DNA of 64,000 nucleotides from Topomyia yanbarensis (lineage: Eukaryota > Arthropoda > Insecta > Diptera > Culicidae): assembly GCF_030247195.1 (NCBI RefSeq), contig NC_080670.1, positions 210,540,546 to 210,604,545 of the forward strand, written 5' to 3'. A model generated the notes under the pieces. It was not told where the DNA came from. It was given only the letters and a program-made list of their open reading frames with translations, and did no database searches. This document shows positions 49,201 to 59,474 of this stretch, in pieces. The position numbers were made by a program, and so were the translations under genes. Position 1 is the first letter of the stretch; each line of letters starts with the position of its first letter.

Positions 49201-51134
49201 TCCGGTACTGTGGACCGCATGGGACCACGAGTTTTGGAGCCGCTCTATTCGGGCGACTTGGCTATCAACGTAGCGAACGATTTGAATCTCAATCTCATCC
49301 ATGGAAAATTCGTTGCCCGGCCCGTTGCCGACGCTCGTGATTCGAATGCACCGGTACTGTTGAAGCGTATCGGGAACTCGATCGCTCCACCACACTCCGT
49401 TGGTATGGCCTGGCTAGCCGTCGATAACGAATGCAATCTACACTACGAAGTGACATTGGCCGGTGTTCCAAGTGCGTACCACCCGGTTCAACTCTACCTG
49501 GAGGAGCTTCCGATCGAGGCACCAAACGCTCCGATAAGCCGAACACTGCTGGAAGACTTCAACGGGAACTATCTGGAAGGTTTTGTACTCGCGATGTCCG
49601 CCCATGAGCTAGCCAAGCTGGAAACCAGTGTCATTTATCTGGAAATACGCTCGAAATCGAAAGACGAACCTATCTTGAAGGCCAAACTCAAATCGACCAA
49701 AATACCGAACCACTGCACCGGCAATCAGCACATCGACAATGACGTACAGAACAATTCCGTCATTTCGACGCCACACGACAACAACTACATCCCGATGGGA
49801 GCCACGAAATGCTATCACTCTTCCCGCTTCCACGACGAGGGAGACCAATGGCACAGCGCACTGGAGTCCTGTACGATGTGCTCCTGCGTACACAAACGCG
49901 TCAAGTGCGAACCGATCCGTTGTCCCCCGCTGAAGTGCCGGAAAGAGGATATTATGCAGAAGAAGGACGATTGCTGTCCGACCTGTGCAGGTAGGTTATC
50001 AACTCGATTCTAGATATATTCAAAATTAACGTTTTTTTTATTCAGTTTCGAAATACTCCGACGACACTAGACTGGTGGTCGCACCCCGCGGCTGCAAGCT
50101 AGGCGATCAATTCTACGACGCCGGTACGACCTGGCATCCCTATCTGCCCCCGAACGGCTACGATACCTGCACCGTGTGCACCTGTGATGCTCTCTCGCTG
50201 GAAATCAACTGCCCGCGGACACAGTGTCCACCGTTGAACTGCAGCGAAAAGGTAGCCTACCGACCGGACAAGAAAGCCTGCTGCAAAGTGTGCCCTCAGG
50301 TAGGAAGATATTGCTTTCTACTGGACTAAGATCGTAATTATTAATTGAAACTTTTTTCAACTACAGATAAAAGTACGCACAACCCGTCCCGGCAATTCCG
50401 ACGAAATGGGCGATCAGGGCAGCAGCAGCGGCTCACTGAAATCAACACAGACAATCCTGGCCAACGGTGGCTGCACCTACAATGCCAACATCTACGAAAA
50501 CGGTCAAGAGTTCCATCCGATTCTGGCGACGCACGGTGAACAGAAGTGCGTCAAGTGTTCTTGCAAGGTAATTATAAACTGCAATCTACTTAATATCAGA
50601 GCGGAACAGAATTCTCCTGCACTGACGCAGCGTCAGGCCCTATTTGAAAGATATCGCCTCGTTCTCTACAGAAAGCAACCCATGATTTGAGACTTCAAAC
50701 CAGGCTTTGATGCTCCGTCAGTGTCGCAGCATTCTGTTTGAGAATTAAGTGATCGACAGTGAGACAAAGATGACGTTGGTTTTGTAAGTCACTCGTCATA
50801 ACAGATCACATTCCGCATCGGTTCTGTGGTCCAAAAATTACTCCACCCCTCACTAACTTTTCTTTGCCAATTCAATTTCAATTTTTTTGTTTTCAATCAC
50901 CAACTATTCAATCACTTACCGCAAACAATTTCCTTCCAATTCCAGGATGGCAACATCAAGTGCGAACGGAAGCGATGCGCCCGGTCCGCGTGTAGTCGGC
51001 AGCACGCCCGACGAAACACCGTCGTGGACGAGTGCTGCCAGTGTCAGAAAACTGGCCGCCATCAGCACCGACGGCGACAGCAGCACCAGAATCAGCGGCA
51101 GCCCCAGCAAACGGCTATATCTGTAAAAAGTTGA
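25159..51134 (+). CDS. sog: short gastrulation (chordin), 3' seven exons of the gene
   Basis: Secreted BMP antagonist of the chordin family. It binds Dpp/Scw-type ligands outside the cell, with Tsg, and is cut by Tolloid proteases to shape dorsal-ventral BMP gradients (family knowledge). Exons 25159-25262, 33940-34075, 48022-48084, 48170-49990, 50046-50299, 50367-50567 and 50946-51134 join with compatible phases (1/0/1/1/1/0/0) and GT-AG borders, giving about 922 residues. Domains in order are CR1 (~1-78), an acidic hinge, four CHRD repeats (~103-620), CR2 (~648-706), CR3 (~724-791), CR4 (~829-895), and a basic Gln-rich tail. The hallmark blocks RELGSTWFADLGPPFGVMYC and RIVARVQCRNIKNECP are strongly Sog-like. 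Full-length Sog of flies is about 1040 residues, so roughly 90 N-terminal residues, including the hydrophobic signal/anchor, are missing here. Introns 2 and 3 are huge (8.7 and 13.9 kb) and full of mobile elements, while the 3' introns are 55-380 bp. Confidence 0.97.
25263..26560. other. Start of the 8.7-kb sog intron; no element named
   Basis: Contains a short GTC/CGT repeat near 25405-25425 and a pair of related ~45-bp stretches (around 26085 and 26505, both with CCGACACTCCCT). Nothing codes for a recognisable protein. Confidence 0.5.
26561..27560 (-). pseudogene. Decayed Tc1/mariner (IS630-type) transposase
   Basis: Three minus-strand open pieces, read from high to low coordinates, follow the order of a Tc1/mariner transposase. 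The first (27266-27051) has RVKKLYDTMLAG, the second (27075-26890) has the core strand KAMVWQAICSC, and the third (26914-26561) has the post-catalytic INPPNCLQIQLIDEF segment and LRKHVSASETI. The DDE acid before NPPN is not preserved in a continuous frame, and several stops and frameshifts separate the pieces, so it is dead. Similarity is closest to the insect ITm group, but the exact family (for example D37E) cannot be fixed by eye. It sits inside a sog intron. Confidence 0.75.
27931..27960 (+). repeat. Inverted-repeat family, forward copy F1
   Basis: GACCCTTGATAACAGGGCGG followed by TCTAGATG, the forward form of a ~45-bp sequence found six times between 27.9 and 33.2 kb in strictly alternating orientation. 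Confidence 0.7.
28256..28680 (+). pseudogene. R1/I-type LINE ORF1 remnant with zinc knuckles
   Basis: Frames near 28310-28400 encode pieces resembling ORF1 of R1/I/LOA-type LINEs (MGALSQEVLG, CKDLDKITTGKEL). At 28520-28680 a retroviral-type knuckle (CRKCGGKGHIA) shifts frame into ADCTKQSRCMICK, then CFKCPAYKKRKK and a stop. ORF1 proteins package element RNA. Frameshifts at about 28370 and 28560 make it non-functional. Confidence 0.65.
28790..29042 (+). pseudogene. R1/I-type LINE ORF2 fragment (between endonuclease and RT)
   Basis: A frame open to the stop near 29040 reads SIYYKKLCGETDANPWDNAF and continues to a region rich in Thr and Glu. The KxLC...DxxPWGxxY motif is characteristic of the segment between endonuclease and reverse transcriptase of R1/I-type LINEs. 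It follows the ORF1 remnant on the same strand with the endonuclease deleted, so both probably come from one internally deleted copy. Confidence 0.6.
29060..29222. repeat. Near-perfect foldback: copies R1 and F2 of the inverted-repeat family
   Basis: The left arm 29060-29124 and right arm 29157-29222 are reverse complements over about 65 bp with few mismatches, separated by a 32-bp loop. The core is CTTGATGACAGGGCGG with ATGCATCTATCAACAAT outward. The arms extend beyond the core shared with other copies, so this is either a complete MITE-like unit or two elements abutting head to head. Confidence 0.8.
29500..29535 (-). repeat. Inverted-repeat family, reverse copy R2
   Basis: GCCGCCCTGTCGTAAAGGGT, the reverse form, followed by CAGTCGGG, which corresponds to CCCGGCAG of copy F2. 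Confidence 0.65.
29536..30314. other. sog intron, no feature recognised
   Basis: AT-rich with T-rich tracts (30117-30170). No coding signal. Confidence 0.5.
30315..30467 (-). mobile_element. tRNA-derived SINE (minus strand)
   Basis: Read on the minus strand from 30467, the sequence opens with a tRNA-like head. It has an A-box-like stretch (GTGTAGCGTAGTTGGAAAG), an anticodon-arm-like hairpin region, and a B box (GGGTTCGATCC, minus strand, near 30395). An unrelated body follows (TAGGGTTATAAATTTTTCTAG) that no tRNA has. This matches the design of mosquito tRNA-derived SINEs of the Feilai type. The 3' limit is approximate. Confidence 0.7.
30468..31173. other. sog intron, no feature recognised
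   Basis: Unique AT-rich sequence without coding or repeat signal that I can name. Confidence 0.5.
31174..33222. repeat. ~2-kb segment bounded by inverted copies F3 and R3
   Basis: The left end (31174-31226) has CCTGCCCGATAGACCCTTGG then TGACAGGGCGGCC and ATGCGTCTACCA. The right end (33183-33222) is its inverted copy (TGGTAGACGCATCTG ... CGCCCTGACACAAAGGGTC). They could be the terminal repeats of one ~2-kb non-autonomous element or two independent small elements. The interior has no recognisable coding region. No target duplication was established. Confidence 0.5.
33223..33939. other. sog intron, end part
   Basis: No element recognised. A pyrimidine-rich stretch (33907-33937) leads into the acceptor of the next exon. 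Confidence 0.5.
33940..34075 (+). CDS. sog: sog exon: second half of CR1 (VWC) domain
   Basis: The acceptor is TTACAG before 33940 and the donor is GTAAGT at 34076. It reads VQKKRRIVARVQCRNIKNEC, then the closing CCKSCPGD of the CR module, and ends in phase 1. It joins without a frame change to 25262. Confidence 0.97.
34076..37099. other. First part of the 13.9-kb sog intron; no element named
   Basis: Mostly unique, with low-complexity patches (GACGC repeats near 34425-34445, a GT tract near 35852-35866). No coding signal. Confidence 0.5.
37660..37807 (+). repeat. Internal duplication in BEL remnant, copy 1 (protease active-site region)
   Basis: The stretch around GACGAATCGGAAGTCACGCT, through CAATGGACTGATGCCACTAA, to CGGAAGAT is repeated in more decayed form at 38457-38592. 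Confidence 0.65.
37955..38319 (-). mobile_element. tRNA-derived SINE inside the BEL/Pao remnant (minus strand)
   Basis: On the minus strand from about 38319 the head reads GGTAGTTCAGTGGTAAGCGT (A-box-like), followed about 30 bp later by GAGTTTAATCCCAGCC (B-box-like). A ~280-bp non-tRNA body follows. The nonamer CCGGCGCCG flanks it at 37955-37963 and 38311-38319. It separates the two copies of the BEL protease segment. Confidence 0.7.
38457..38592 (+). repeat. Internal duplication in BEL remnant, copy 2
   Basis: AATCGGAAGTCTCGCTGGTG, CAATGAACCGACGGCATTAA and CGGAAGATG parallel copy 1 at 37660-37807, about 795 bp apart. Confidence 0.65.
39412..41775 (-). mobile_element. 5'-truncated, decayed RTE-like LINE inserted in the BEL/Pao RT
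   Basis: Collinear with the copy at 14620-17940 on the same strand. Its 3' end (CTAAGGCCGTAGTG, + strand 39417) matches 14641 (TTAAGGCCGAAGTG). Fragments such as TNPTDTRRRGAQ, the region before RT (KNNKTAGNDQLP, 40631-40365), the CEL...WKQYYDEHLNG segment, and the endonuclease opening near 41700 are recognisable. Its upstream end corresponds to about 17575 of the other copy, so the 5' leader is absent, as expected from incomplete target-primed reverse transcription. Many stops make it dead. It enters the BEL element just after GDIPYRTNQ; the RT centre is missing beyond it. Confidence 0.82.
42391..43640. other. sog intron, no feature recognised
   Basis: AT-rich; may contain further unrecognisable BEL sequence. 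Confidence 0.45.
43641..44420 (-). pseudogene. Jockey-type LINE reverse transcriptase fragment
   Basis: On the minus strand, near 44150-44090, the sequence reads SSGVPQGSNLGPLMLVIFFNDV, the conserved RT block before the catalytic box. The expected YADD is degraded to YATT near 44045. Downstream (43900-43750) comes VNDVGVLLGSQFSFRDH and, in another frame, the SxxxY C-terminal part of the RT thumb (LRTLYCSVSR ... SIIEYCLCVF). Frameshifts and stops are present. The part above 44180 is weaker. Confidence 0.7.
44421..48021. other. Remainder of the sog intron; no feature named
   Basis: Largely unique sequence. A small CGA/CGAC repeat lies near 45530-45560, a T tract at about 46502-46512 and others near 46755 and 46937. 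Open frames of 60-120 codons have no recognisable domain. Possible enhancer content cannot be judged from the sequence. Confidence 0.45.
48022..48084 (+). CDS. sog: sog exon: acidic hinge between CR1 and CHRD
   Basis: The acceptor is TTTCAG before 48022 and the donor is GTAAGT at 48085. It enters in phase 1 and leaves in phase 1, and encodes about 21 residues with the acidic stretch MPEEEERSK. In fly Sog the equivalent linker also carries EEEER directly before the CHRD region. Confidence 0.93.
48170..49990 (+). CDS. sog: sog exon: four CHRD repeats and CR2
   Basis: The acceptor is TTCGCAG before 48170 and the donor is GTAGGT after 49990. The exon of 1821 bp codes for about 607 residues starting HFAALLTGRTS. 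Four chordin-type CHRD repeats can be seen by their recurring cores: LYYSFYIS near 48300, SSIYLTLVLNGVF near 48700, SSGLAWMYLNKEGSLLYNI near 49040, and VGMAWLAVDNECNLHYEVTL near 49400. The exon ends with the complete CR2 module (CYHSSRFHDEGDQW ... DDCCPTCA), ten cysteines in the VWC pattern. CHRD modules are structural and the CR modules bind BMP ligands (family knowledge). No stop or frameshift. Confidence 0.98.
50046..50299 (+). CDS. sog: sog exon: CR3 (VWC) domain
   Basis: It follows an intron of only 55 bp (49991-50045). It encodes a short spacer and the CR3 module (CKLGDQFYDAGTTWHPYLPP ... ACCKVCPQ), the best-conserved BMP-binding CR, and ends in phase 0 at CAG/GTAGGA. Confidence 0.97.
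50367..50567 (+). CDS. sog: sog exon: spacer and first half of CR4
   Basis: The acceptor is CTACAG before 50367. It encodes a Ser/Gly-rich spacer (MGDQGSSSGS) and the start of CR4 (CTYNANIYENGQEFHPILAT ... CVKCSCK). The donor is GTAATT, slightly off consensus. Confidence 0.95.
50946..51134 (+). CDS. sog: sog terminal exon: end of CR4 and basic tail
   Basis: The acceptor is TTCCAG before 50946. It continues CR4 (DGNIKCERKRCARSACS ... DECCQCQ), then a His/Arg/Gln-rich tail as in other Sog proteins, with a TGA stop at 51132-51134. Confidence 0.95.
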   Translation, partial: DGNIKCERKRCARSACSRQHARRNTVVDECCQCQKTGRHQHRRRQQHQNQRQPQQTAISVKS

Positions 51135-54100
51135 ATTGATTAGGTTTCGAGTGTTTTTTTAAACTTCTTTTTTTGTTTGAATGCTCTATCTAATGGGATA
51201 GCGCTTGCGAAGGGAAGTTGAGCAGACCCGAAAGGATTGATCAGTGATAAAGTTTAGTGTGCCAACGTATTGTTTTTTTATATGTTTTGTAAGAGAGACA
51301 GAGTGTAAGAATGGATTCGCATGTCCGGGACAGAGCGTGTGTTTGTATTTATTACAATGTATAACTTCATAGCAGTATCAGAATAGGAAGGATCTACGCG
51401 CGAATGTATAATGGGTTAAGATTGCGTAGAAAACTGTTTTTTGGAACGCAAAAATCATTAACTTTAAGGTCACGAGCGCATATCTAAACTGTAGGGTAAG
51501 TCATAAGCTTGATTTTGAGGAAGAACTATGTGGGGGGTTATAAAACCGATTTTGGCAGAGTATTTGTTTTACTGTTCGCAAACCAAATCTTTATGAAAAT
51601 TCTATGCAGGGTATTTAGCGAGGAACGGGAGAACAGAAATAATTGGAAATTTCTTATTTTAAAGAAACAATTCCAGTTGAAACAATTTTTGTATCAGAGA
51701 ACAATATTTATATTTTTACAAATAGTCCTATAGGTTTACTACACGCTAGATAGTCTTTAAGTGAACATATTTATTCTAAAGATAGTTCTACTACTGATCA
51801 GAGCAGCAGTAAAGAAGAATAGATCATTCGCATTTAAACTACTACAAAATAAGAGCAGAACTAAAACATAAACAATAGGAAAGTTGTAAATGCTTTTAAT
51901 CTAAACACACATAAATGCTAAATTTGAGATTATTTAAAGGATTGATAGCAATAAACATCAGATTTCAGAGCATATTCTGGATTAGAGTTTAGAATTCAAC
52001 TTTGTTTTTTTGTATAGACATTTATTATCCAATAACTTTTGCTTAAATGCATTGAAAAGTAAACCATAAAACGTAACCAATGCACGGAAAAGTGTTCTAA
52101 AATTTGTCCCTCGAAAGCAATAAAAAAAAAACAACAAAAAGACCTATAATTGTTCGAGTGCGATCAAACCTACTCTCTCCTGGAATGTGCGAAGGAATGA
52201 TCTTTCCGACACCAAAATGGAGTCAAGCGCCTAACAACACTACAGTCATCAGGGGGAAAGAAACTATGTGTTTTGGAAGTAATATTGTTTCTAGAAAGAC
52301 AATCTAGTCACGTGCGTTAGCGCTACCCAGAAAATATAAGAAAAATCAGTTTTTTTTGTTAGAACTCAGACCACAACACTCAGCGAAAAAAGAAAGGAAA
52401 ACCTCCGCGAACGGCACACAGCACCAGAAGCAATCAATTAGCAGCAGGCATTTGCGTCGGAGTATCGAAGAGAGAAAAATCAGAAAACATTTGCGGAATA
52501 GAGACGAAAAAACACACAATAGAAACTTAATCAATTCATAACACATACACATGTGCGATTGCTTTTTTCTGCTAAGCAATACAGACAAACTTAGGTCGAC
52601 AAGAAAAAGCAACAACTCTTGAAATGTTTTTTTTTTCCTGTTACCACGTACCAAAGAAGACTGATATATTAAATCTTGAAAGTAAACACGAAAACAAAGT
52701 TGTAATAAATTTGCTAATACGAAAAAAAAATTGCAACCATCTTTTGGCGCTTAAAAAAGAGAACAATCTGTCGAAAGTAAGCAAACACATACATACATAC
52801 ACACACGCTAGTAATATTTGTGACCTTTTTTTTCCGAAACTAGTAGCATACTACTTTCGATACTTAACATGCGACGGTTAAACGGTTTCGAACGCAAAAA
52901 AAACAAAATCCTACTCATCCGATTCGTTCGACGATTTCTCGGCGGTATACTTTATGTAATACAGTATTTTACAAACAGTTAGCATTGTTTTTTTGTTTTT
53001 CTTCTTCTTTTTTACAAACTCAGTTTCGTTTTCCGCCGCAAGCTAGCAGTCCTTAACCAGTCACTTGAGTTACATTTGTTTGAGTTTTTTTTTGTTGCGA
53101 CAAGCACATTACAAACGCGGATAATGCCAAGCATTACCGCGAAACAGCATCAGCAAGCGAAACGATCAGACAGAGAAGAAATCCAAGCATGCCATAAGTT
53201 TTTTTTTATGTTGATGAATATAAATTATTATAAAACTATATAGTTCTAGTGTAGTAACCAATCGTTAGGTACCGGAAGGTGAGAGAGAAAGCGTTGGCGG
53301 GTTGAGCGTTGTTGCATTGCGGCCAGGGCCGCTAGAGCAGAATAGCTCGGAACCTCGAAAGGGAAAAAAACAATGATGTAGTGTGGCAGCAGGATTGTCC
53401 AAGCAAAAGAAAAAAAAATAGGATGAAACTTTAACTAAGGCGATACGATATGCATACACACACAGACACAGGAGAAAGCACCACAGATTAAGTGAAAAAG
53501 AAAACCCCTGTACGATATCCATCAAAGGAAGATAACGAGTCAAGAGCAGCGTGAAATAAACAGAAACGGATACACAAAGTAAAGTGAACGGTGATTCATG
53601 TTTTGCCTAACAATGAAAGAAATGGCCATATTCCAGTTCAAATCATTGGATTCCATTATTGCAAAACAATACTACTGCTGAAATGTCTACCGTTGAACTT
53701 TCCAACAATCTGGAAGCTAATAAAACAAATAGTTCAAATTGAAGTAAGAAACAACTAGGATTAATGACGTGCATCAAACACGTGCTGAGGTCCCATTAGA
53801 TTAAAGAACGATTCACACGGTACATCACGCTTCAGTCACCGATACGGAACGTCAAGATTAGTTACATGCAGTTAAATGGAAGCGTTCACACACAACATCA
53901 ACGGCACGGAACGTTTTGACGTACGCCACGTGTGAGCGGGCACAAGAGAAAAGAATTAAACTGATCCTGACGTAACGGTGACGTTCCGTTAACGTTGACG
54001 GAAGCTGATGTATCGTCTGAATCGTCCTTAAGAAAAACTATGATACCAGTTAAAAGAGGTTTCACAGAACATAATTGTACACGAGACTTGCAGTAAGTGA

Positions 54101-54352
54101 AAATAAAATACTTACCATTTCTGACATTAAAAACTAATTCACATAATTGCAACTGAAAACTTCAAACAACGAACTAAATGTGCGAATCAATCCCCTTGCT
54201 GCACTAGCCACCACCGAATGACGTTTGCGTACTAGCGCCACAAAGCAGTAATGGTTACTAGGGCAACACAGTTCAATCATATAAAGCTCTACACCAGCTT
54301 CATGGAAAAGCTCGACATGAGCGCGAAGCGCGTGTTGCAGTATACTGTGGTA
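51135..54352 (+). other. Likely sog 3'UTR and downstream flank
   Basis: AT-rich sequence after the sog stop with several polyadenylation-type hexamers, for example AATAAA at 52119-52124 and others near 53557. Which one is used cannot be decided. No coding signal is seen, and no second gene before the transposon at 54353. Confidence 0.5.
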
Positions 54353-54766
54353 CAGTCGGGTCTCCTACTGCGCGGATTCCTACTGCGCGGTACACGCGTT
54401 GTAGGATACCCATAGCTTATGGGATTTTGACTAATTGGGGCTGTGGCCGATTATTTCGTCCGTGTCAACATGTAGCGCCATACTTTCCTTGGCAAAGTTG
54501 TTGTACTCACTTGGGCCTACAATTTAGTGTAATTGGGTATCCAATTAGTTGAGTGCTATGAAGAAAGAGGAAATAAATCGAAATCTCGTTGTAAACTCGA
54601 CTATCATCAAATGGATTCAATGTCAAATATATCAAGACCCTGATTATTTTGAAAGGTGATGTCTTCGGAGAATTTATAAAATAAGTCTAGAGCTTCTGGA
54701 TGGTAGAAAGTATAACTCGCAATTACCCCACCAGGCAGCGCTAGTGCTAATGCAAATATTAAACAC
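54353..54766 (+). repeat. Left terminal arm of the composite element
   Basis: Contains a direct duplication of TCCTACTGCGCGG near its end. It then matches the reverse complement of 62560-62970 closely, for example ATTGGGTATCCAATTAGTTG and its inverse near 62775. Confidence 0.88.
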
Positions 54767-54780
54767 GATTGTACGTCGAT

Positions 54781-54957
54781 TCCCGGTTTACCATTTCCCG
54801 GAAAATAAGTTTCCGGAATGTCATTTCCCGGAAAACCATTTCCCGGAATGTACCATCTCCCAGAATATCATTTCCCGGAATGTACCATTTCCCGGAATAC
54901 TATTTCCTGGAATGTACCATTTCCCGGAATACCATTACCCGGAATGTATTTTTTCTC
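54781..54957. repeat. Minisatellite arm, left (CCATTTCCCGGAATGTA units)
   Basis: About nine imperfect copies of CCATTTCCCGGAA plus TGTA/AA spacers. It is the reverse complement of the right array at 56551-56754. Open frames rich in Phe-Pro-Glu or Gly-Asn here are repeat artefacts. Confidence 0.88.
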
Positions 54958-55794
54958 GGCAATTATTTATACTATTGAAATCTAAAATAAACATGTAATT
55001 TGAACTTTAAGAACAAATCCAGAGCTATGTTAACTTACATATGGGTCATTCCACGCGAAGTGATCAAAAAAAGATGCAAACTTGAAATCGACCTTCACGG
55101 ATTTGAACCAAATTTGAAGGATTTGTTCATCTAGGGCCAATATATAAAAACCCAAATTTTTGTGTCAATTGAACCACCCCTCGTGTCATGGGAGCACCCC
55201 CCGTTTTGGCAAATTGCCAAAATGCTTGATTTTCTTTTGATCATATCTCCGGTTCTATTTACTCTAGAATCAAATCGTAAGTTGGCTTTTGAAGAAAATT
55301 GTTCAAGGAGTCTAGAAATAATATTATTTTTTGCCGGCACTGCTGCCAACTATGCGATTTTTTCAGTAAAATAAAAAAAGTTAGTTTTTCTCTCAACACA
55401 TATATTTTTCTCTATTCTTTATTTCACATTATTCCGCGACAAATAAAATTTACAATCAAGATATGATAAGCTTTATAGATATTGATTGACTGTGCTGGAA
55501 TAAAACATGACATTATTCTGCATTCCAAGTTTTTGTTTGGTTCGCTTGACACCTTATCTTTGCTCTCTAATCATATTAATAAAAAACAAGCTCTCATAAA
55601 CCAATAAAGTACCAGAAAACAGATTATTCTTAAAAAAGGCAAAGTCTCGAAGAAGATTGTTATGAATTATTTTGTTCCAAAAAAAGTACTCAAATTTTAA
55701 AGAAGACATTCAAAAATATTTTTCATGATTTGCTCATCTCCAAAAGAAGGCGAATAAGCTCATAGAATAACAATTGTAATTCAAAAAGTTATAA

Positions 55795-56180
55795 CCCCAT
55801 AGAAAATCCTCCCGATTTTCCCACCGACTAAATCGGCTTGCGTCGGCACAATCGGCCGACTATGCCACCAGTTAATCGGTCGATTGTTGCACCGACTCTT
55901 ATGGGGGTTTAACATAGACGTCAGCCGACGCGTCAACCGATTAAATATGACAGACGAAATTTGTTGAAATCGGTCTATTTCAACCAATTAAATCGATCGA
56001 TTAGTTGATAGTTTAAAATTGGAACCAGATTCACACAGATTAAATCTGGCGATTAATATGGTGACGAAAATTGTCCACCGACGAAACCCATCTTGGTCGT
56101 TTAATTAATCTGTCGACCTCGAAGCACCCGTTTTCGTCGGTCGACTGTGAAATTTATGAACTGTCAAATTTTCTATGGGG
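55795..56180. mobile_element. MITE with 13-bp terminal inverted repeats
   Basis: Starts CCCCATAGAAAAT and ends ATTTTCTATGGGG. The 386-bp interior is full of short CCGAC and ATCGG/CCGAT motifs in both orientations (for example CCGACTAAATCGG). It is nested in the foldback element 54767-56762. No clear target duplication. Confidence 0.7.
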
Positions 56181-56550
56181 AAGGTATGTTAGGACCACTA
56201 GGACTTAAATCCAATAAAACACCAAGAATATTTTGAAAGAGTTCTTAAAAGAATGTGAAACTACATAGAAATAGAAAGTACATATTCATCAAAAACATGC
56301 CCAAAAACAACGATAAGGAAGCATGCATGTATAGGAAAGAAAAACCGCAGATTTTTTAGATGCATAATCCATAAAAATTGCATTGTTGATATGTTATTCT
56401 AACTTACATTTAAAATCAATAAAATTTTAAACATATTTCCAAATTACTTTTTATGTTCTAAAATAGATAGAATTTCGTAGTTTGTTTGACATTTGCTGCG
56501 TAGCAAGTGTAATCAAAATGAGTGGTGGCAAGGCATGTGGTTTAATTTAT

Positions 56551-56754
56551 TTTCCGGGAAATGGTATTCCGGGAAATGATTTTCCGGGAAATGGAACATT
56601 CTGGGAAATGGTTTTTCCGGGATATGGTACATTCCGAGAAATGGTTTTCTGGGAAATGGTACATTCCGGGAAATGGTTTTCCGGGAAATAGTACATTCTG
56701 GGATATGGTTTTCCGGAATATGGTATACCGGGAAATGGTATTCCGCGAAATGAC
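56551..56754. repeat. Minisatellite arm, right (TACATTCCGGGAAATGG units)
   Basis: About eleven imperfect units with TTCCGGGAAATGG cores, inverted relative to 54781-54957. Confidence 0.88.
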
Positions 56755-57261
56755 GTACAACCATTAAACACATGTTAAAATTATTCTATATCTCAACATT
56801 GTGATTAGATAGAGTAGTACTGTTTTCAGCAAAGTTGCTCGAGAGGACTACCCAAGGGGCGTGACACTTCCAATAACTTATAAATTATTATACAATTATA
56901 ATGTTTTTGTAGATTTATAGACGATTATAGAATATTATAATTTTATAGACAGCTTATACTTTTATATCTTTCGAACTTGTTTTCGAACTTATTCTCAGTG
57001 TGCGGTGAATTTATGTGAGTTGTCCCTTTTATTTGTTTACATTATTGAAAACATGATGTGTAAAACTAAAATTTAAAAATCAAACTCCTTTGTACCTGCG
57101 CCATAAAACAAGATATTCGGAAACGATCAACGAGGTCGAATTGCTTATGGGACAGCAGGTACGTACAACAATGATACTAATTCTCAAACCACGCTTAATA
57201 TATTCCCACTCTTCCAGAATGTTGAACAAACCTCTCAAGGGTTCTATCGTTGAATTTGAGC

Positions 57262-58640
<1,379 letters not shown>

Positions 58641-59300
58641 ATGTTCACGTAAGGCAACACCTACAATCGCTACAAGTTCAGTTGGAAAATTATGTTGCTC
58701 CAGAGACTACAGTAAAACCCGTTCCACCCGCAAATGAAGACTTTTTTTTCAATAGGTCCTATCTGCAAAAGAGAGCCTCTCTTTATTTACTTTCTCTTCC
58801 GCGAATTACTCGGTCACCTTTCTGATTTCCCGTCAACTGTATGCATAATAAGCTAGTAAAAACCTTGGTCTTTCGAAACATACCGATAAATGTTTAAAAA
58901 GTTTTGTGGTTTCGCGGTAATAATGGAAAGAGAAAGCGAAAAAAGAGGGCTCTCATTTGCAGATTGGACCTAATGAAAAAAAAGTCTTCAAATAATCTTT
59001 GGGGTGATGAAGACGACGATGAATTATCTTCGTGGAAATTGATCTTATGTGCGAGAAAGCAAGCAACAGTCAAAAAGAGAATCAAAAGCCCCAAATGACC
59101 GAATGCATCAGCATTGATGACGAGGAAGAAGATTTCGATTTGGATGAAATTGCTGCAATGGAACAGGCGGTGATGCGTCCTTTGGTGGAGGCTCCAATGT
59201 TTAAGTCGAGAGTACTACGAACAATAGTTACAAATCAAGGAGAATCATTCTTTCGACACAATGCATTAAATGCATTTTGGAAGCCATGTTTCAAATAAAT
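58641..59300 (+). pseudogene. C-terminal tail of the WRN/RecQ-type remnant
   Basis: A frame from about 58700 gives ENYVAPETTVKPVPP and later, after a gap, KKKSSNNLWGDEDDDELSSW and QATVKKRIKSPK. The overlapping frame 59032-59298 reads TECISIDDEEEDFDLDEIAA and VEAPMFKSRVL, then a stop at 59298. Such an acidic/basic low-complexity tail after HRDC and HTH is usual in RecQ proteins. It probably represents the natural C-terminus of the captured gene, broken by frameshifts. Confidence 0.6.
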
Positions 59301-59474
59301 GTTTTTTTAGTTAAAAAAATGATTAAAGATAAACCGGGATTTTTGTAAACATATCGAAGCCCCTTTGCGGAATTTCATAATTGCCGTCATCGGCTTTTGC
59401 TTCAAATCATTTCCACTAATTTCTTCATATCATTAACAACTATACCATCTTACGACACTTTTTTTCAATGTTCA

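Larger units (their letters stand above)
54767..56762. mobile_element. Foldback element with minisatellite arms (MULE/FB-like)
   Basis: A 1996-bp insertion in the left arm of the composite element, flanked by a perfect 9-bp duplication (ATTAAACAC at 54758-54766 and 56763-56771). Termini are GATTGTACGTC and GACGTACAACC. The uninterrupted sequence is seen in the opposite arm (near 62550), which confirms the insertion. Just inside each terminus is a tandem array of a ~17-22-bp unit, oriented oppositely at the two ends, as in foldback elements whose inverted repeats are made of short tandem units. A 9-bp duplication is known for Drosophila FB and for Mutator-like elements. The interior has no transposase. 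Confidence 0.82.

Noticed and set aside
54744..54998. Open frames rich in Phe-Pro-Glu-Cys, and the similar ones at 56482-56773
   Set aside because: Translation of the minisatellite arms of a foldback element; several frames on both strands are open for the same reason.
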